Positions 51,754-60,656 of a stretch of DNA of 64,000 bases are shown one piece after another. The position numbers and the translations under genes were made by a program. The notes beneath the pieces were generated by a model. It was not told where the DNA came from, did no database searches, and was given only the letters and a program-made list of their open reading frames with translations. Source of the DNA: Amycolatopsis vastitatis (GTDB taxonomy: Bacteria > Actinomycetota > Actinomycetes > Mycobacteriales > Pseudonocardiaceae); assembly GCF_002234595.1 (NCBI RefSeq), contig NZ_NMUL01000004.1:1-64000 (forward strand), given 5' to 3'. Each line of letters opens with the position of its first letter. Within the stretch, counting starts at the first letter, position 1.

Positions 51754-53814
51754 GTGCCCGACCGCCTGCTCCCGCTGTTCCCCGCTCATCCGGGCGGCCG
51801 TTCCTCGATCACCTGTGAGTACCGCTGCGGCAACGCGTGCGCGCACCCCGAGGCGAACGACTCCGGGAACGAGTACTTCGGTGATGTCGTCAAGGACATC
51901 TCCCGCCGCCGGGTGTTCAAGGCCGGTGCGGTGATGGCCGCCGCCGCGGGCGGGTTCGCCGCGTTGTCCGGGACCGCTGCCGCCGAGCCGCTGCAGAAGC
52001 CGCGCCCGCGGCCGGTGCCCGGCACCGACTTCACGCCGGTGCCGCCGAACAAGCTCGACGCGGTCAGCATCCCCGACGGCTACGCCCAGCGCGTCGTCGT
52101 CCGCTGGGGCGACCCGGTCGTCGCGGGTGCGCCGAAGTTCGACTTCACCAAGCAGACCGCGGCCGCGCAGGCCAAGCAGTTCGGCTACAACAACGACTTC
52201 GTCGGCCTGATCCCGCAGGACCCGCTGGGGACGACGAACCTGCTCGTGGTCAACCACGAGTACACCACCGAGGTCCACATGTTCCCGGCCGACCAGTACG
52301 ACCCGGCCAACCCGACCGAAGAGCAGGCGAAGATCGCCTGGGCGGCGCACGGCCTTTCGGTGCTGCAGGCGCGCCGCGACCCGATCCACGGCGGGCTCGA
52401 GGTCGTCCCGAGCCGCTACGGCCGCCGGATCACCCTCGACACGATCTTCGAGGTCCGCGGCCCGGCCGCCGGCTCGAAGTACCTGAAGACGTCGGCCGAC
52501 CCGAGCGGGCGCCAGGTCCGGGGCACGCAGAACAACTGCTCCGGCGGCGTGACGCCGTGGGGCACGGTGCTCTCCGGCGAGGAGAACTTCGACCAGTACT
52601 TCGCCAACTCCGACAAGGTGACCGACCCGGTCGCGGCGGCGCGGCTCAAGCGCTACTCCATCGGCAGCGGCGCCAGCACCCGCAAGTGGGAGCGGTTCGA
52701 CAAGCGCTGGGACGTCTCCCAGGAGCCCAACGAGCCGAGCCGGTTCGGCTGGGTCGTCGAGATCGATCCGAACGACCCGAACTCGACGCCGGTCAAGCAC
52801 ACCGCGCTCGGCCGGTTCAAGCACGAAGCCGCGAACATCAAGATCACCGCCGACGGCCACGTCGCGGTCTACTCCGGTGACGACAGCCGGTTCGAGTACA
52901 TCTACAAGTTCGTCTCGAAGGGCAAGTACAAGCCCGGCAACAGCGCACACGCGCGTCGGCACAACTCGGCGCTGCTCGACGAAGGCACGCTGTACGTCGC
53001 CCGCTTCACCGGCGACAGCCCGGCGGCGGAGATCGACGGCAAGGGCACGCTGCCCGCCGACGGCGAGTTCGACGGCACCGGCGAGTGGATCCCGCTGGTC
53101 AGCGAGGACAAGTCCTTTGTGGACGGATTTACCGCCGAAGAGGTCTACGTCTTCACCCGGCAGGCCGCGGACAAGGTGGCCCCCACGAAGATGGACCGGC
53201 CGGAGGACATCGAGCCGAACCCGGTCAACGGCCGGATCTACGCGGCGCTGACCAACAACAGCGACCGCGGCGCGGCGGGCAAGGCCGGCGTCGACGAGGT
53301 CAACCCGCGCAACGGCAACAAGAACGGCCACATCCTGGAGTGGGAGGAGAACTGCGGCGACGCGGCGTCGACCCGGTTCTCCTGGCGGCTGCTGCTGGTC
53401 TGCGGCGACCCGAAGGCGGCGGACACCTACTTCGGCGGTTTCCCGAAGGACCAGGTAAGCCCGATCTCCTGCCCGGACAACGTCGCGTTCGACCGGCACG
53501 GCAACCTGTGGATCGCCACCGACGGCAACGCACTCGGCGCGAACGACGGCCTGTTCTCGGTGCCGGTCACCGGCCCGGAGCGCGGCCACGTCAAGCAGTT
53601 CCTGTCGGTGCCGGTCGGCGCCGAGACGTGCGGCCCGGTCGTGACCGACAACCTGGTGCTCGTCGCCGTGCAGCACCCGGGCGAGAACGCGACCAGCTCG
53701 GCGAACCCGACGTCGCATTGGCCGGACGGCGGCACCGCGCAGCCGCGTCCGGCCATCGTCTCGGTGTGGAAGAAGGGCCGCTTCGGGCTGCCTGGCCGCA
53801 TCGGCGAACGCTGA
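51754..53814 (+). CDS. phoX: PhoX family alkaline phosphatase, Tat-exported
   Basis: A 686-aa extracytoplasmic phosphatase of the PhoX (DUF839) family. These Ca2+/Fe3+ enzymes release phosphate from monoesters under phosphate limitation. The N-terminus carries a Tat signal (SRRRVFKAGAVMAAAAGGFA) after a roughly 50-aa leader. The body has NNCSGGVTPWGTVLSGEENF, SRFGWVVEIDPNDPNS, ALGRFKHEA and DNVAFDRHGNLWIATDGN, which are typical PhoX blocks with metal-ligand Glu, Asp and Arg residues. The GTG at 51754 has ATGGAGGC. A PHO-box-like site lies upstream. Confidence 0.93.
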   Translation: MPDRLLPLFPAHPGGRSSITCEYRCGNACAHPEANDSGNEYFGDVVKDISRRRVFKAGAVMAAAAGGFAALSGTAAAEPLQKPRPRPVPGTDFTPVPPNKLDAVSIPDGYAQRVVVRWGDPVVAGAPKFDFTKQTAAAQAKQFGYNNDFVGLIPQDPLGTTNLLVVNHEYTTEVHMFPADQYDPANPTEEQAKIAWAAHGLSVLQARRDPIHGGLEVVPSRYGRRITLDTIFEVRGPAAGSKYLKTSADPSGRQVRGTQNNCSGGVTPWGTVLSGEENFDQYFANSDKVTDPVAAARLKRYSIGSGASTRKWERFDKRWDVSQEPNEPSRFGWVVEIDPNDPNSTPVKHTALGRFKHEAANIKITADGHVAVYSGDDSRFEYIYKFVSKGKYKPGNSAHARRHNSALLDEGTLYVARFTGDSPAAEIDGKGTLPADGEFDGTGEWIPLVSEDKSFVDGFTAEEVYVFTRQAADKVAPTKMDRPEDIEPNPVNGRIYAALTNNSDRGAAGKAGVDEVNPRNGNKNGHILEWEENCGDAASTRFSWRLLLVCGDPKAADTYFGGFPKDQVSPISCPDNVAFDRHGNLWIATDGNALGANDGLFSVPVTGPERGHVKQFLSVPVGAETCGPVVTDNLVLVAVQHPGENATSSANPTSHWPDGGTAQPRPAIVSVWKKGRFGLPGRIGER

Positions 53815-53844
53815 GGCCCGCGGGCCCGCCCGGCCGAGGTTCAA

Positions 53845-53935
53845 TGAACCTTATTCAGCCGTCGGCAGGCGCGAGAGGTCGCCTCAGGCCACCCGCTCGC
53901 GATCCGTAGCGCCTGCCTAACCAGAATAAGGTTCA
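53845..53935. repeat. 91-bp nested palindrome with 12-bp terminal inverted repeats
   Basis: TGAACCTTATTC (53845-53856) and GAATAAGGTTCA (53924-53935) are perfect outer arms. Inner arms are GGCAGGCGC (53864-53872) and GCGCCTGCC (53909-53917), with more pairing (GCGAG / CTCGC, GAGG / CCTC) inside. It lies between phoX and the next gene. It could be a terminator, a MITE-like element or a structured RNA. Confidence 0.6.
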
Positions 53936-53942
53936 CTCTTAA

Positions 53943-55625
53943 GTGGACGGTTCTCGGCCGGTGCGGGCCCGTGCCGCGCGTCATAGTCGAGAGGTGATCT
54001 TCTCGGCGCGGGCGACGGCGGTGGCGGTGGTGGCGATCGCGGGGGCGGTGGTGCCCGCGTCCGCGTCCGCGGATCCGCCGCCGGGCTGCGGCGGGCTCGC
54101 GGCGAACCCGAGCGTCGAGCTGACGGCGCGCAACGGCGCTCCGGACGGGTACGTGTTCACCCCCGCCGCGCCGGTCCCGCCCGGGACACCGGCCGCGAAG
54201 GCGCCGAAGCTGCTGACCGAGCAGGCGTACGCCGTCGACGGGCAGCGGTCGGCGGTCATCCAGACGCCGGACCACAAGACCAGCACCGCCTCCCAGGCCG
54301 AGCGGTTCGTCCCCGGCGGCGTCTACACGCTCAGCGTCTGGACCGCTTCGCACGCGCCCAGGAGCGAACCCGCCACCGGCCTGCGGTTCTTCGACGCGTC
54401 GGGCGCCCAGGTGCAGGAGACCAAGCTGGTCGCCGACCACTACGCCGGCGACGGGCACCTGGAACAGCAGGACTTCCCGGCGGCGACAGCGCCGGCGAAG
54501 GCGGCCGCGGTGAAGTTCTTCGCCACGACCAGCTTCGACCGGCTGCGCTGGGACTGCGTCGACCTCCAGCTCGCGGCGTACTCGGTGAAGAAGGAAGTCC
54601 AGAACCCGGCGACCGGCGCGTGGGGCACGTTCGCGACGGTGACGGCGGGCGAGGCCGCGCACTACCGCGTCACGGTGACCAACGAGGGCACGCAGGAGCT
54701 GACGGGGATCACGGTGCAGGACCCGTGGTGCGCCGAGCCGTTCGAGCCGTTCGGGCTGGCCGCGGGCGCGAACCGGCAGCTGACCTGCGACCACCCCGAC
54801 CTCACGGTGGCCGACAACGGGCACGTCAACACGGCGAAGGTCACCGGCGTGCACTACGCGGGCGGCACGCTCGGCGACAAGACGGCGTCGGCGACGATCA
54901 CCGTCCTGCCCCCGCCGTCGATCGCGAAGATCGGCGACTTCGTCTGGGCGGACCGCAACCGCGACGGCCTGCAGGACCCGGACGAGCCCGGCGTCGCGGG
55001 CGTCAAGGTGACGCTGAAGGACGGCGCGGGCGGCACGGTCGGCACTGCTACGACCGACGACAAGGGCAAGTACGGCTTCGAGAAGCTCAAGGACGGCACG
55101 TACCAGGTCTGCTTCGACGGCTTCCCGGACGGCTTCGCGGTGACGCGCCAGGACGCGGGCAACGACGACAAGGACTCCGACGCGGGCGCCGACGGCTGCG
55201 CCGCGCCCCGGACCCTGGGCGGCAAGGCGCGCGAGGACTTCACGGTGGACCTCGGCCTGGCACCGCCGACGAACCGGATCGGCGACTTCGCCTGGGCGGA
55301 CAACGACGGGAACGGACGGCAGGACCCGGGCGAGCCCGGCCTCGCGGGCGTCAAGGTGACGCTGAAGAGCGGCGCCGCGGAGGTGGCGAGCGTCGCCACG
55401 GGCGAGGACGGCGCATACGCGTTCGACGGCCTGGAGGACGGCGGGTACCAGGTGTGCTTCACCCCGCCGCCGGGCGAGCACCTGGTGCCGAAGGACGCGG
55501 CCGACGACGCGGTCGACTCGGACGCGGACCCGGCGACGGGCTGCGCCGACGTCCGGCAGCTCGGCCAGGGCAAGCGCGAGGACCGCACGGTGGACGCCGG
55601 GTTCGCCGTTACGGTGGGGGCATGA
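53943..55625 (+). CDS. Secreted protein with two SdrD B-like domains
   Basis: A 560-aa exported protein. The signal peptide includes ARATAVAVVAIAGAVVPASA and ends near ASA. Residues about 45-210 form a carbohydrate-binding-like beta domain, 215-315 a DUF11-like domain (YRVTVTNEGTQELTGITV), then two SdrD_B/CNA-B domains starting IGDFVWADRNRDGLQDPDEP and IGDFAWADNDGNGRQDPGEP, each with the Asp-rich Ca2+-type loop. No LPxTG signal or TM anchor is at the C-terminus, so it is released or held non-covalently. Start codons at 53943 or 53994 (both GTG) are possible. The next gene overlaps by 4 bp. Confidence 0.85.
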   Translation: MDGSRPVRARAARHSREVIFSARATAVAVVAIAGAVVPASASADPPPGCGGLAANPSVELTARNGAPDGYVFTPAAPVPPGTPAAKAPKLLTEQAYAVDGQRSAVIQTPDHKTSTASQAERFVPGGVYTLSVWTASHAPRSEPATGLRFFDASGAQVQETKLVADHYAGDGHLEQQDFPAATAPAKAAAVKFFATTSFDRLRWDCVDLQLAAYSVKKEVQNPATGAWGTFATVTAGEAAHYRVTVTNEGTQELTGITVQDPWCAEPFEPFGLAAGANRQLTCDHPDLTVADNGHVNTAKVTGVHYAGGTLGDKTASATITVLPPPSIAKIGDFVWADRNRDGLQDPDEPGVAGVKVTLKDGAGGTVGTATTDDKGKYGFEKLKDGTYQVCFDGFPDGFAVTRQDAGNDDKDSDAGADGCAAPRTLGGKAREDFTVDLGLAPPTNRIGDFAWADNDGNGRQDPGEPGLAGVKVTLKSGAAEVASVATGEDGAYAFDGLEDGGYQVCFTPPPGEHLVPKDAADDAVDSDADPATGCADVRQLGQGKREDRTVDAGFAVTVGA

Positions 55626-56299
55626 CGGATCTTCCCCTCGCCCTGGTGACGGGTGCGTCGCGCGGCATCGGCGCGGCGGTCGCCCACCAGCTCGCCCCGA
55701 CCCACCGCCTCCTGCTCGGCGGCCGCGACGCCGACACACTGGCCGCGCTGGCGAAGGAGCTCCCGGGCGCGAAGCCGTGGCCGGTGGAGCTGACGGACCC
55801 GGCTTCACTCGCTTCGGCGGTCGCGGACATCTCGTCGTTGGACGTACTGGTCCACTCGGCGGGCGTCGCGCGGCTGGGCCGCATCGAGGACGCTTCCGCG
55901 TCGGCGTGGCGAGACAACTTCGAGGTCAACACCCTGGCGGTGGTCGAGCTGACCCGCCTGCTGCTCCCGGCCCTGCGCGCGGCCCGCGGCCACGTGGTCG
56001 TGATCAACTCGGGAGCGGGCCGCAACGCCCGCCCGGGCTGGTCCCCGTACGCGGCGAGCAAGTTCGCGGTCCGCGCCTTCGCCGACGCGCTGCGCGAGGA
56101 GGAACCGGACCTCCGCGTGACCTCGGTCTACCCGGGCCGCACGGACACGGAGATGCAACAGGAGATCTTCGCCGGCGAAGGCCGCGAGTACGACACAGCG
56201 CACCTGCTGAAAGCCGACTCGGTGGCGACGGCGGTGGTCACGGCGGTGTCAGCCACCCCGGACGCCCACCAGACGGAAGTGATCCTGCGGCCGCGCTGA
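55622..56299 (+). CDS. SDR family oxidoreductase
   Basis: A 225-aa short-chain dehydrogenase/reductase. Motifs are LVTGASRGIGAAVA (TGxxxGxG cofactor loop), LVHSAGVARLG (NAG-like, with SAG), SGAGRNA (catalytic Ser) and YAASKFAVRAFADAL (Tyr-x-x-x-Lys). It is a compact SDR, short of the usual 250 aa, and resembles the sepiapterin-reductase-like/YdfG group. The ATG overlaps the upstream secreted protein's stop by 4 bp, an odd pairing of a cytoplasmic enzyme with a surface protein. Confidence 0.92.
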   Translation: MTDLPLALVTGASRGIGAAVAHQLAPTHRLLLGGRDADTLAALAKELPGAKPWPVELTDPASLASAVADISSLDVLVHSAGVARLGRIEDASASAWRDNFEVNTLAVVELTRLLLPALRAARGHVVVINSGAGRNARPGWSPYAASKFAVRAFADALREEEPDLRVTSVYPGRTDTEMQQEIFAGEGREYDTAHLLKADSVATAVVTAVSATPDAHQTEVILRPR

Positions 56300-56441
56300 G
56301 CAGGCCAGCCCGGTCTCTCCTGGCAGCGTTCCCACGCCGACCGGCCGCAGGGCCGAGCGTGACGCCCGCGGTAATCGACTTCGCCGGGGCGAGCAGGTCT
56401 CGGGGGTCTCCGCAGAGCTGGTTCGGCCTGTTATTGACCCA

Positions 56442-56548
56442 CCACCCCGAAGCCGGATTGTGACGACGGACGGCAGCACCGCGTCAAGGCGGGAAAGCGT
56501 GCCTTGACCCGGCACTACCGTCCGTGTTCTGGCTTCGTATCGGGGTGG
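56442..56548. repeat. 107-bp nested palindrome in a gene-free gap
   Basis: Within a 415-bp gap (56300-56714), three sets of arms nest around one centre: CCACCCCGA then AGCC (56442-56454) with GGCTTCG..CGGGGTGG (56531-56548); ACGGACGG (56466-56473) with CCGTCCGT (56518-56525); GTCAAGGC (56483-56490) with GCCTTGAC (56501-56508). The loop is GGGAAAGCGT. No gene or tRNA was found in the gap. It may be a structured RNA or mobile relic. Confidence 0.6.
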
Positions 56549-56714
56549 CAGGGAGGGGTCTGGGTGGGGCGCCGGTTGTGTCTTCAGCGTGCCGTCACGC
56601 CGGAGAGGCACCTGAAAAGGGGGCGCTACGACTTTGCCGGGGACCCTTGGGCCCGAAAACCTCCCCCGCGCTCCCCGGGGGACCCCCTGTGGACAAGCTC
56701 GGAAACCGCAGCGG

Positions 56715-58022
56715 TCAAGCCCGTAGCCGGGCCGCCGTCTCGGCCACTCCGGCCTGGACCTTCGCCCGGTCCACCTTCAGCGACTCGCCGTCCGCCACGA
56801 CCTGCTCGCCGGCGACCCACACGTCCCGGACCCGGCGCGACCCCGCCGCCCATACGAGGTTCGACAGCAGCTGCACGTCCGGGACGTCCAGGCCGCACGC
56901 GAACGCCGGGTCGTCCAGGTCGATGTGCGCCAGGTCCGCCCAGCGGCCGGCTTCCAGGGCCCCGATGTCCGGGCGGCCCAGAGCCTCGGCTCCGCCGCGG
57001 GTGGCCAGCAGGAACACGTCCGCCGCCGTCAGCACCGTCGAGTCGCCTGTGGCCAGCCGGGCGAACATCGCCGCCAGCTGGAGTTCCTCCCACAGGTCGA
57101 TGTCGTCGTTGGAGGCCGGGCCGTCGGTGCCTAGGCCGACCGCCACGCCCGCCGCGCGCAGGTCCGCGATGCGCGCGATGCCCGAGGCCAGCTTCGCGTT
57201 CGAACCCGGGCAGTGCGCCATGCCCACTCCGTGGGCCGCGAACAACGCGATGTCCGCATCCGACAGGTGGATCGAATGAGCCGCCAGCACCCGGCCGTCC
57301 AGCATGCCCAGCTCGCGAAGCAACGCCGGCACCGAACCGTGCGAGGCACGGACCGCGGTGTCCTCCGCGGCCGCCTCCGCGACGTGGATCTGGACCAGCG
57401 CGCCCCGCGCGGCCGCGGACTCCGCGGTCGCCCGCAGCCCTTCCGTAGAGAGCATGTACGCCGAGTGCGGGCCGTAGCCGAGCTCGATGCGGTCGCCGGG
57501 GCCGAAGCGCAGGCCGTCCGTGTCGATCCAGCGCTCGATCGCCTTCAGCTGCGCCCGCCAGTCGAGGCCCGGCAGCTCCATCACCGGCGGCGCTACCAGC
57601 ACGCGGCCGCCGGTCGTGAGCACCGCGTCGACCAGCTGCTCACCTTCGAAGTACATCTCCGCGCTCGTCGTGACGCCGTGGCGCAGCATCTCGACCGAGC
57701 CGAGCAGCATGCCGGTGCGGACGTCCTCCGGCCGCAGCTTCGCCTCGGCCGGCCAGATGATCTCGTTGAGCCAGGGCAGCAGCGGCAGGTCGCCGCCCAT
57801 GCCGCGCAGCAGCGTCATCGGGCTGTGCGCGTGCGTGTTGACCAGGCCGGGCAGCAGGATGCCGGTCAGGGTGGTGACCGGTGCGGCGGACCCGGGGGCG
57901 GTGGCCGCCGGTCCGCAGTACGAAATGCGCCCATCGGCGTCGACATCGACGACCGCGTCACGGAGGAGCGAACAGGACGGGTCGGCAGGGAGAACGACAG
58001 GGGCGTGGAAACGGCGTTGCAT
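56715..58022 (-). CDS. Amidohydrolase family (MTA/SAH deaminase-like)
   Basis: A 435-aa metal-dependent hydrolase of the amidohydrolase superfamily, closest to the S-adenosylhomocysteine/methylthioadenosine deaminase or 5'-deoxyadenosine deaminase group. Metal ligands are NTHAHSPMTLLRG (H64, H66), VQIHVAEAA, LAAHSIHLSDADI and VGLGTDGPASND (Asp), with AHCPGSNAKLASG typical of the group. Deamination of an adenosine derivative is inferred from the family; guanine or chlorohydrolase activity is possible. It is preceded by a two-component gene pair but is probably transcribed from its own promoter. Confidence 0.88.
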   Translation of the reverse strand: MQRRFHAPVVLPADPSCSLLRDAVVDVDADGRISYCGPAATAPGSAAPVTTLTGILLPGLVNTHAHSPMTLLRGMGGDLPLLPWLNEIIWPAEAKLRPEDVRTGMLLGSVEMLRHGVTTSAEMYFEGEQLVDAVLTTGGRVLVAPPVMELPGLDWRAQLKAIERWIDTDGLRFGPGDRIELGYGPHSAYMLSTEGLRATAESAAARGALVQIHVAEAAAEDTAVRASHGSVPALLRELGMLDGRVLAAHSIHLSDADIALFAAHGVGMAHCPGSNAKLASGIARIADLRAAGVAVGLGTDGPASNDDIDLWEELQLAAMFARLATGDSTVLTAADVFLLATRGGAEALGRPDIGALEAGRWADLAHIDLDDPAFACGLDVPDVQLLSNLVWAAGSRRVRDVWVAGEQVVADGESLKVDRAKVQAGVAETAARLRA

Positions 58023-58045
58023 CTCTGGATACTACGCACACGGAA

Positions 58046-58696
58046 TTACGAGACGACCCCGTTCCGCCACGCCCACGCCGCGGTCTCCACCCGGTTCCGC
58101 GCACCGATCTTCCCCTGCACCGACGCCAGGTGCGTCTTCACCGTCGACAACGACAGGAACAGCTCCGCGCCGATCTCGGTGTTCGTCAGCCCGCGCGCCA
58201 CCGCCTTGACGACGTCCATCTCCCGCGGAGTCAGCGGCTCCGCGGGCGGCGCCGCCTGCGACCGCGCGGTACCGCCGTTGAAGTGCTTGAGCAGCCGGAC
58301 GGTGATCTGCGGCGAGACGAGCGCGTCACCGCGGTCGGCCGCGCGCACGGCCTCGATCAGCAGCGCCGGGCCCGCATCCTTCAGCAGGAAGCCGGACGCG
58401 CCGTTGCGCAACGCCGTGTGGACGTACTCGTCGAGGTCGAACGTCGTGACCACGACCACCTTCAGCGGGTCGGCCACGTCCGGCCCGGCCAGCTGCCGGG
58501 TGACCTCCAGCCCGTCGAGGCCGGGCATGCGGATGTCGAGCAGGCAGACGTCCGGGCGCAGTTCGCGGGCCTTCGCGACCGCCGAGACGCCGTCCGGGAC
58601 GTCGGCGACGACTTCGATGTCGTCGTGGGACTCCAGGATCATGCGGAAACCCATCCGCACCATCTCCTGGTCGTCGGCGATCAGTACCCGGATCAC
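58046..58696 (-). CDS. LuxR/NarL-type response regulator
   Basis: A 216-aa response regulator. The receiver has IADDQ, the phospho-Asp in CLLDIRMPG and Lys in FLLKDAG. The C-terminal LuxR HTH includes LTPREMDVVKAVARGLTNTE and LSLSTVKTHLASVQGKIGA. The GTG start overlaps the kinase stop by 4 bp (GTGA). Together with the kinase it lies divergent from an ABC transporter, a layout common for antimicrobial-responsive systems. Confidence 0.95.
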   Translation of the reverse strand: MIRVLIADDQEMVRMGFRMILESHDDIEVVADVPDGVSAVAKARELRPDVCLLDIRMPGLDGLEVTRQLAGPDVADPLKVVVVTTFDLDEYVHTALRNGASGFLLKDAGPALLIEAVRAADRGDALVSPQITVRLLKHFNGGTARSQAAPPAEPLTPREMDVVKAVARGLTNTEIGAELFLSLSTVKTHLASVQGKIGARNRVETAAWAWRNGVVS

Positions 58697-60483
58697 TCGT
58701 CCCCTTCCCCGGCGGCCAGCGGCAGCCACGCCTCGACCCGCCAGCCGCCGTCCGGGCCGCGCCCGGCCGACAGTCGTCCCTTGAGCAGCGCGACGCGTTC
58801 GCGCATCCCGATCAGACCGTAGCCGCCCGATCCGCCGGCCGGACGGCGTACCGTCTCGCGTCCGTTGTCCGTCACCCGCAGGTGCAGCTCGTCGCCCCCC
58901 ACTTCGGCGACGACGAACGCCTCGGTCGCGCCGGAGGCGTGCTTGCCGACGTTCGTCAGCGACTCCTGCACCAGGCGCAGCGCCGAGCGGCCGACCTCGT
59001 GCGGGAGATCCGGCGGCAGGTCGAGGTGCATTGACGTCGGCACACCGTGGTTGGCGCTCTCGACGAGCTTTCGCAGGTCGGCGCCGAGATCGGTGGTGGC
59101 CTGCTCGCTGAACTCGCTCGACCCGGCCGGTGCGTCGCCGCGCATCGAGCGGACCAGCCGCCGCATCGCCGCGAGCGCTTCGACGCCCGCGTTCTCGATG
59201 CGGCCCATCGCCTCGACCGCCACCTGCGGGTTCCTCTCGGCCATCAGCCGCGCGGCCTGCGCCTGCACCACGATCCCGGTGACGTGGTGGGCGACGACGT
59301 CGTGCAGCTCGCGGGCCAGCGCCATCCGCTCGGCGGTCTGCGCGTCGCTCACCGCCGATTGCACGGCCTGGGTGCGCTGGGCGTCCCGTGACCGCAGCAG
59401 CAGGCCGACGGCGATCGAGATGCCCAGCATCAGCGCCGCGGCGAAGGCCAGGACCGACAGCGCCTCGGGGTCGGTCTGCAGGCGGCTGCGCCCGTCCGAG
59501 TTGAGGATCGCGCCGAGCGCGACGACGCTCGACAGCACCGCGACCCTCGGCCAGGACTGGCTCAGCCCCCGGGCGCGGGTCAGGGTCACCACCACGCCCA
59601 TGCCGGCGATGATCTGCGTGGCCGGCACGCCGCCCAGCACCGGGTAGTCGGAAGAACGCAGGTTCAGGAACGGCATGACGAGGGCGGACAGCAGCATGAT
59701 CCCGGCGAGGCCGAGGAGCGCGTCCGCGGGGCGCCGCGGGGAGAGCACCGCGATCACGGCCGCGACGATCGAGCAGAACAGGATCGGGGAGCCGCGGGCG
59801 GTGTTCGAGTACGTGTAGCCGAACTCGAAGAGCAGCGCGAAGGCGAGCAGCCCCATCAGCGGCCACTGCCCCATCGCCAGCTCGTTGATCCGGAGGAGCC
59901 GCCGGGTCCGCGGATCGGCGCGCGGGCTGCGGTCGCGCGCCGCGATGGCGGGCACGAGCGGGGCGACGAGCAGGAGCAGGCCGAACAGCAGCGCCTGGGT
60001 ACCAGTGCCGCCGTCGATGTCGGCGACACTCCCGTACCGGCCGAAGACAGCGACGAGACCCGTGACGACCAGGAAACCGATCACGCAGAACGCCACGCCC
60101 GCCCGTGCCCGGCGGGCCACGAAGTAGACCATCAGCACCCCGGCCACGACCTCGGTGATGGTCACCTTCGGCAGCACGCTGGAGTACGGCGGGATGCGGG
60201 AGACGTGGATGAAGAGGGTGGAGACGATCAGCACCCCGCCGCCGGCCACCCCGGCGACCGCCGCCCGCTTCTGGGCCCAGAGCCCGCAGGCGGCCATCGC
60301 GAAGATGCCGGGGAGGAGCCCGAAGTCGACGAAGCGCGGGCCGGCGTCGTCGAGCGCCGCCTGCGTTGTGTAGATGAGGTCGAACAACAGCGCGGCGTAC
60401 AGGACGGCCGAGGGCACGCCGACGCGCCGCACGAGTTCGGTGGCACGGGTGGAGAGCGTCTTCGACGAGGGCGCGGCGGGCAC
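58693..60483 (-). CDS. Sensor histidine kinase with long membrane domain
   Basis: A 596-aa sensor kinase. The first about 360 residues are hydrophobic (about 10-11 TM helices, for example AAVLLFDLIYTT-type and LLFGLLLLVAPLVPAIAA), much longer than in most NarL-type partners. The HisKA_3 box is ALARELHDVVAHHVTGIVVQ with the phospho-His. The HATPase has RLVQESLTNVGKHASG (N box), LRVTDNGRE and GGYGLIGMRERV. The GTG start is at 60483. It is coupled to the response regulator by a 4-bp overlap. Confidence 0.92.
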   Translation of the reverse strand: MPAAPSSKTLSTRATELVRRVGVPSAVLYAALLFDLIYTTQAALDDAGPRFVDFGLLPGIFAMAACGLWAQKRAAVAGVAGGGVLIVSTLFIHVSRIPPYSSVLPKVTITEVVAGVLMVYFVARRARAGVAFCVIGFLVVTGLVAVFGRYGSVADIDGGTGTQALLFGLLLLVAPLVPAIAARDRSPRADPRTRRLLRINELAMGQWPLMGLLAFALLFEFGYTYSNTARGSPILFCSIVAAVIAVLSPRRPADALLGLAGIMLLSALVMPFLNLRSSDYPVLGGVPATQIIAGMGVVVTLTRARGLSQSWPRVAVLSSVVALGAILNSDGRSRLQTDPEALSVLAFAAALMLGISIAVGLLLRSRDAQRTQAVQSAVSDAQTAERMALARELHDVVAHHVTGIVVQAQAARLMAERNPQVAVEAMGRIENAGVEALAAMRRLVRSMRGDAPAGSSEFSEQATTDLGADLRKLVESANHGVPTSMHLDLPPDLPHEVGRSALRLVQESLTNVGKHASGATEAFVVAEVGGDELHLRVTDNGRETVRRPAGGSGGYGLIGMRERVALLKGRLSAGRGPDGGWRVEAWLPLAAGEGDE

Positions 60484-60542
60484 AACGTGACGTTACGTGA
60501 TTCCCCGTTGCCCGCACCTTGGCCGTGTGGCCCGCGCTCCCT

Positions 60543-60556
60543 CGGCCGATCGGCCG
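60543..60556. promoter_or_regulatory. Palindrome between divergent kinase and ABC transporter
   Basis: CGGCCGATCGGCCG is a perfect 14-bp palindrome in the 173-bp divergent region. AACGTGACGTT (60484-60494), directly upstream of the kinase start, is a second inverted repeat. Either could bind the adjacent LuxR-type regulator. Confidence 0.4.
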
Positions 60557-60656
60557 ATGCGGGCCGTGCCGTGACTGGCCTTCTGCCCGAAGTGGACATC
60601 CCCTGATCTCGGCGAAGCTCATCGGCACCAAGATCCGAACCGACAGGGAGAACCTC

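Noticed and set aside
56300..56714. tRNA or known small RNA in the gap
   Set aside because: No cloverleaf with a T-arm GTTC and 3' acceptor pairing could be drawn. The palindrome is longer than a tRNA and has a different layout.
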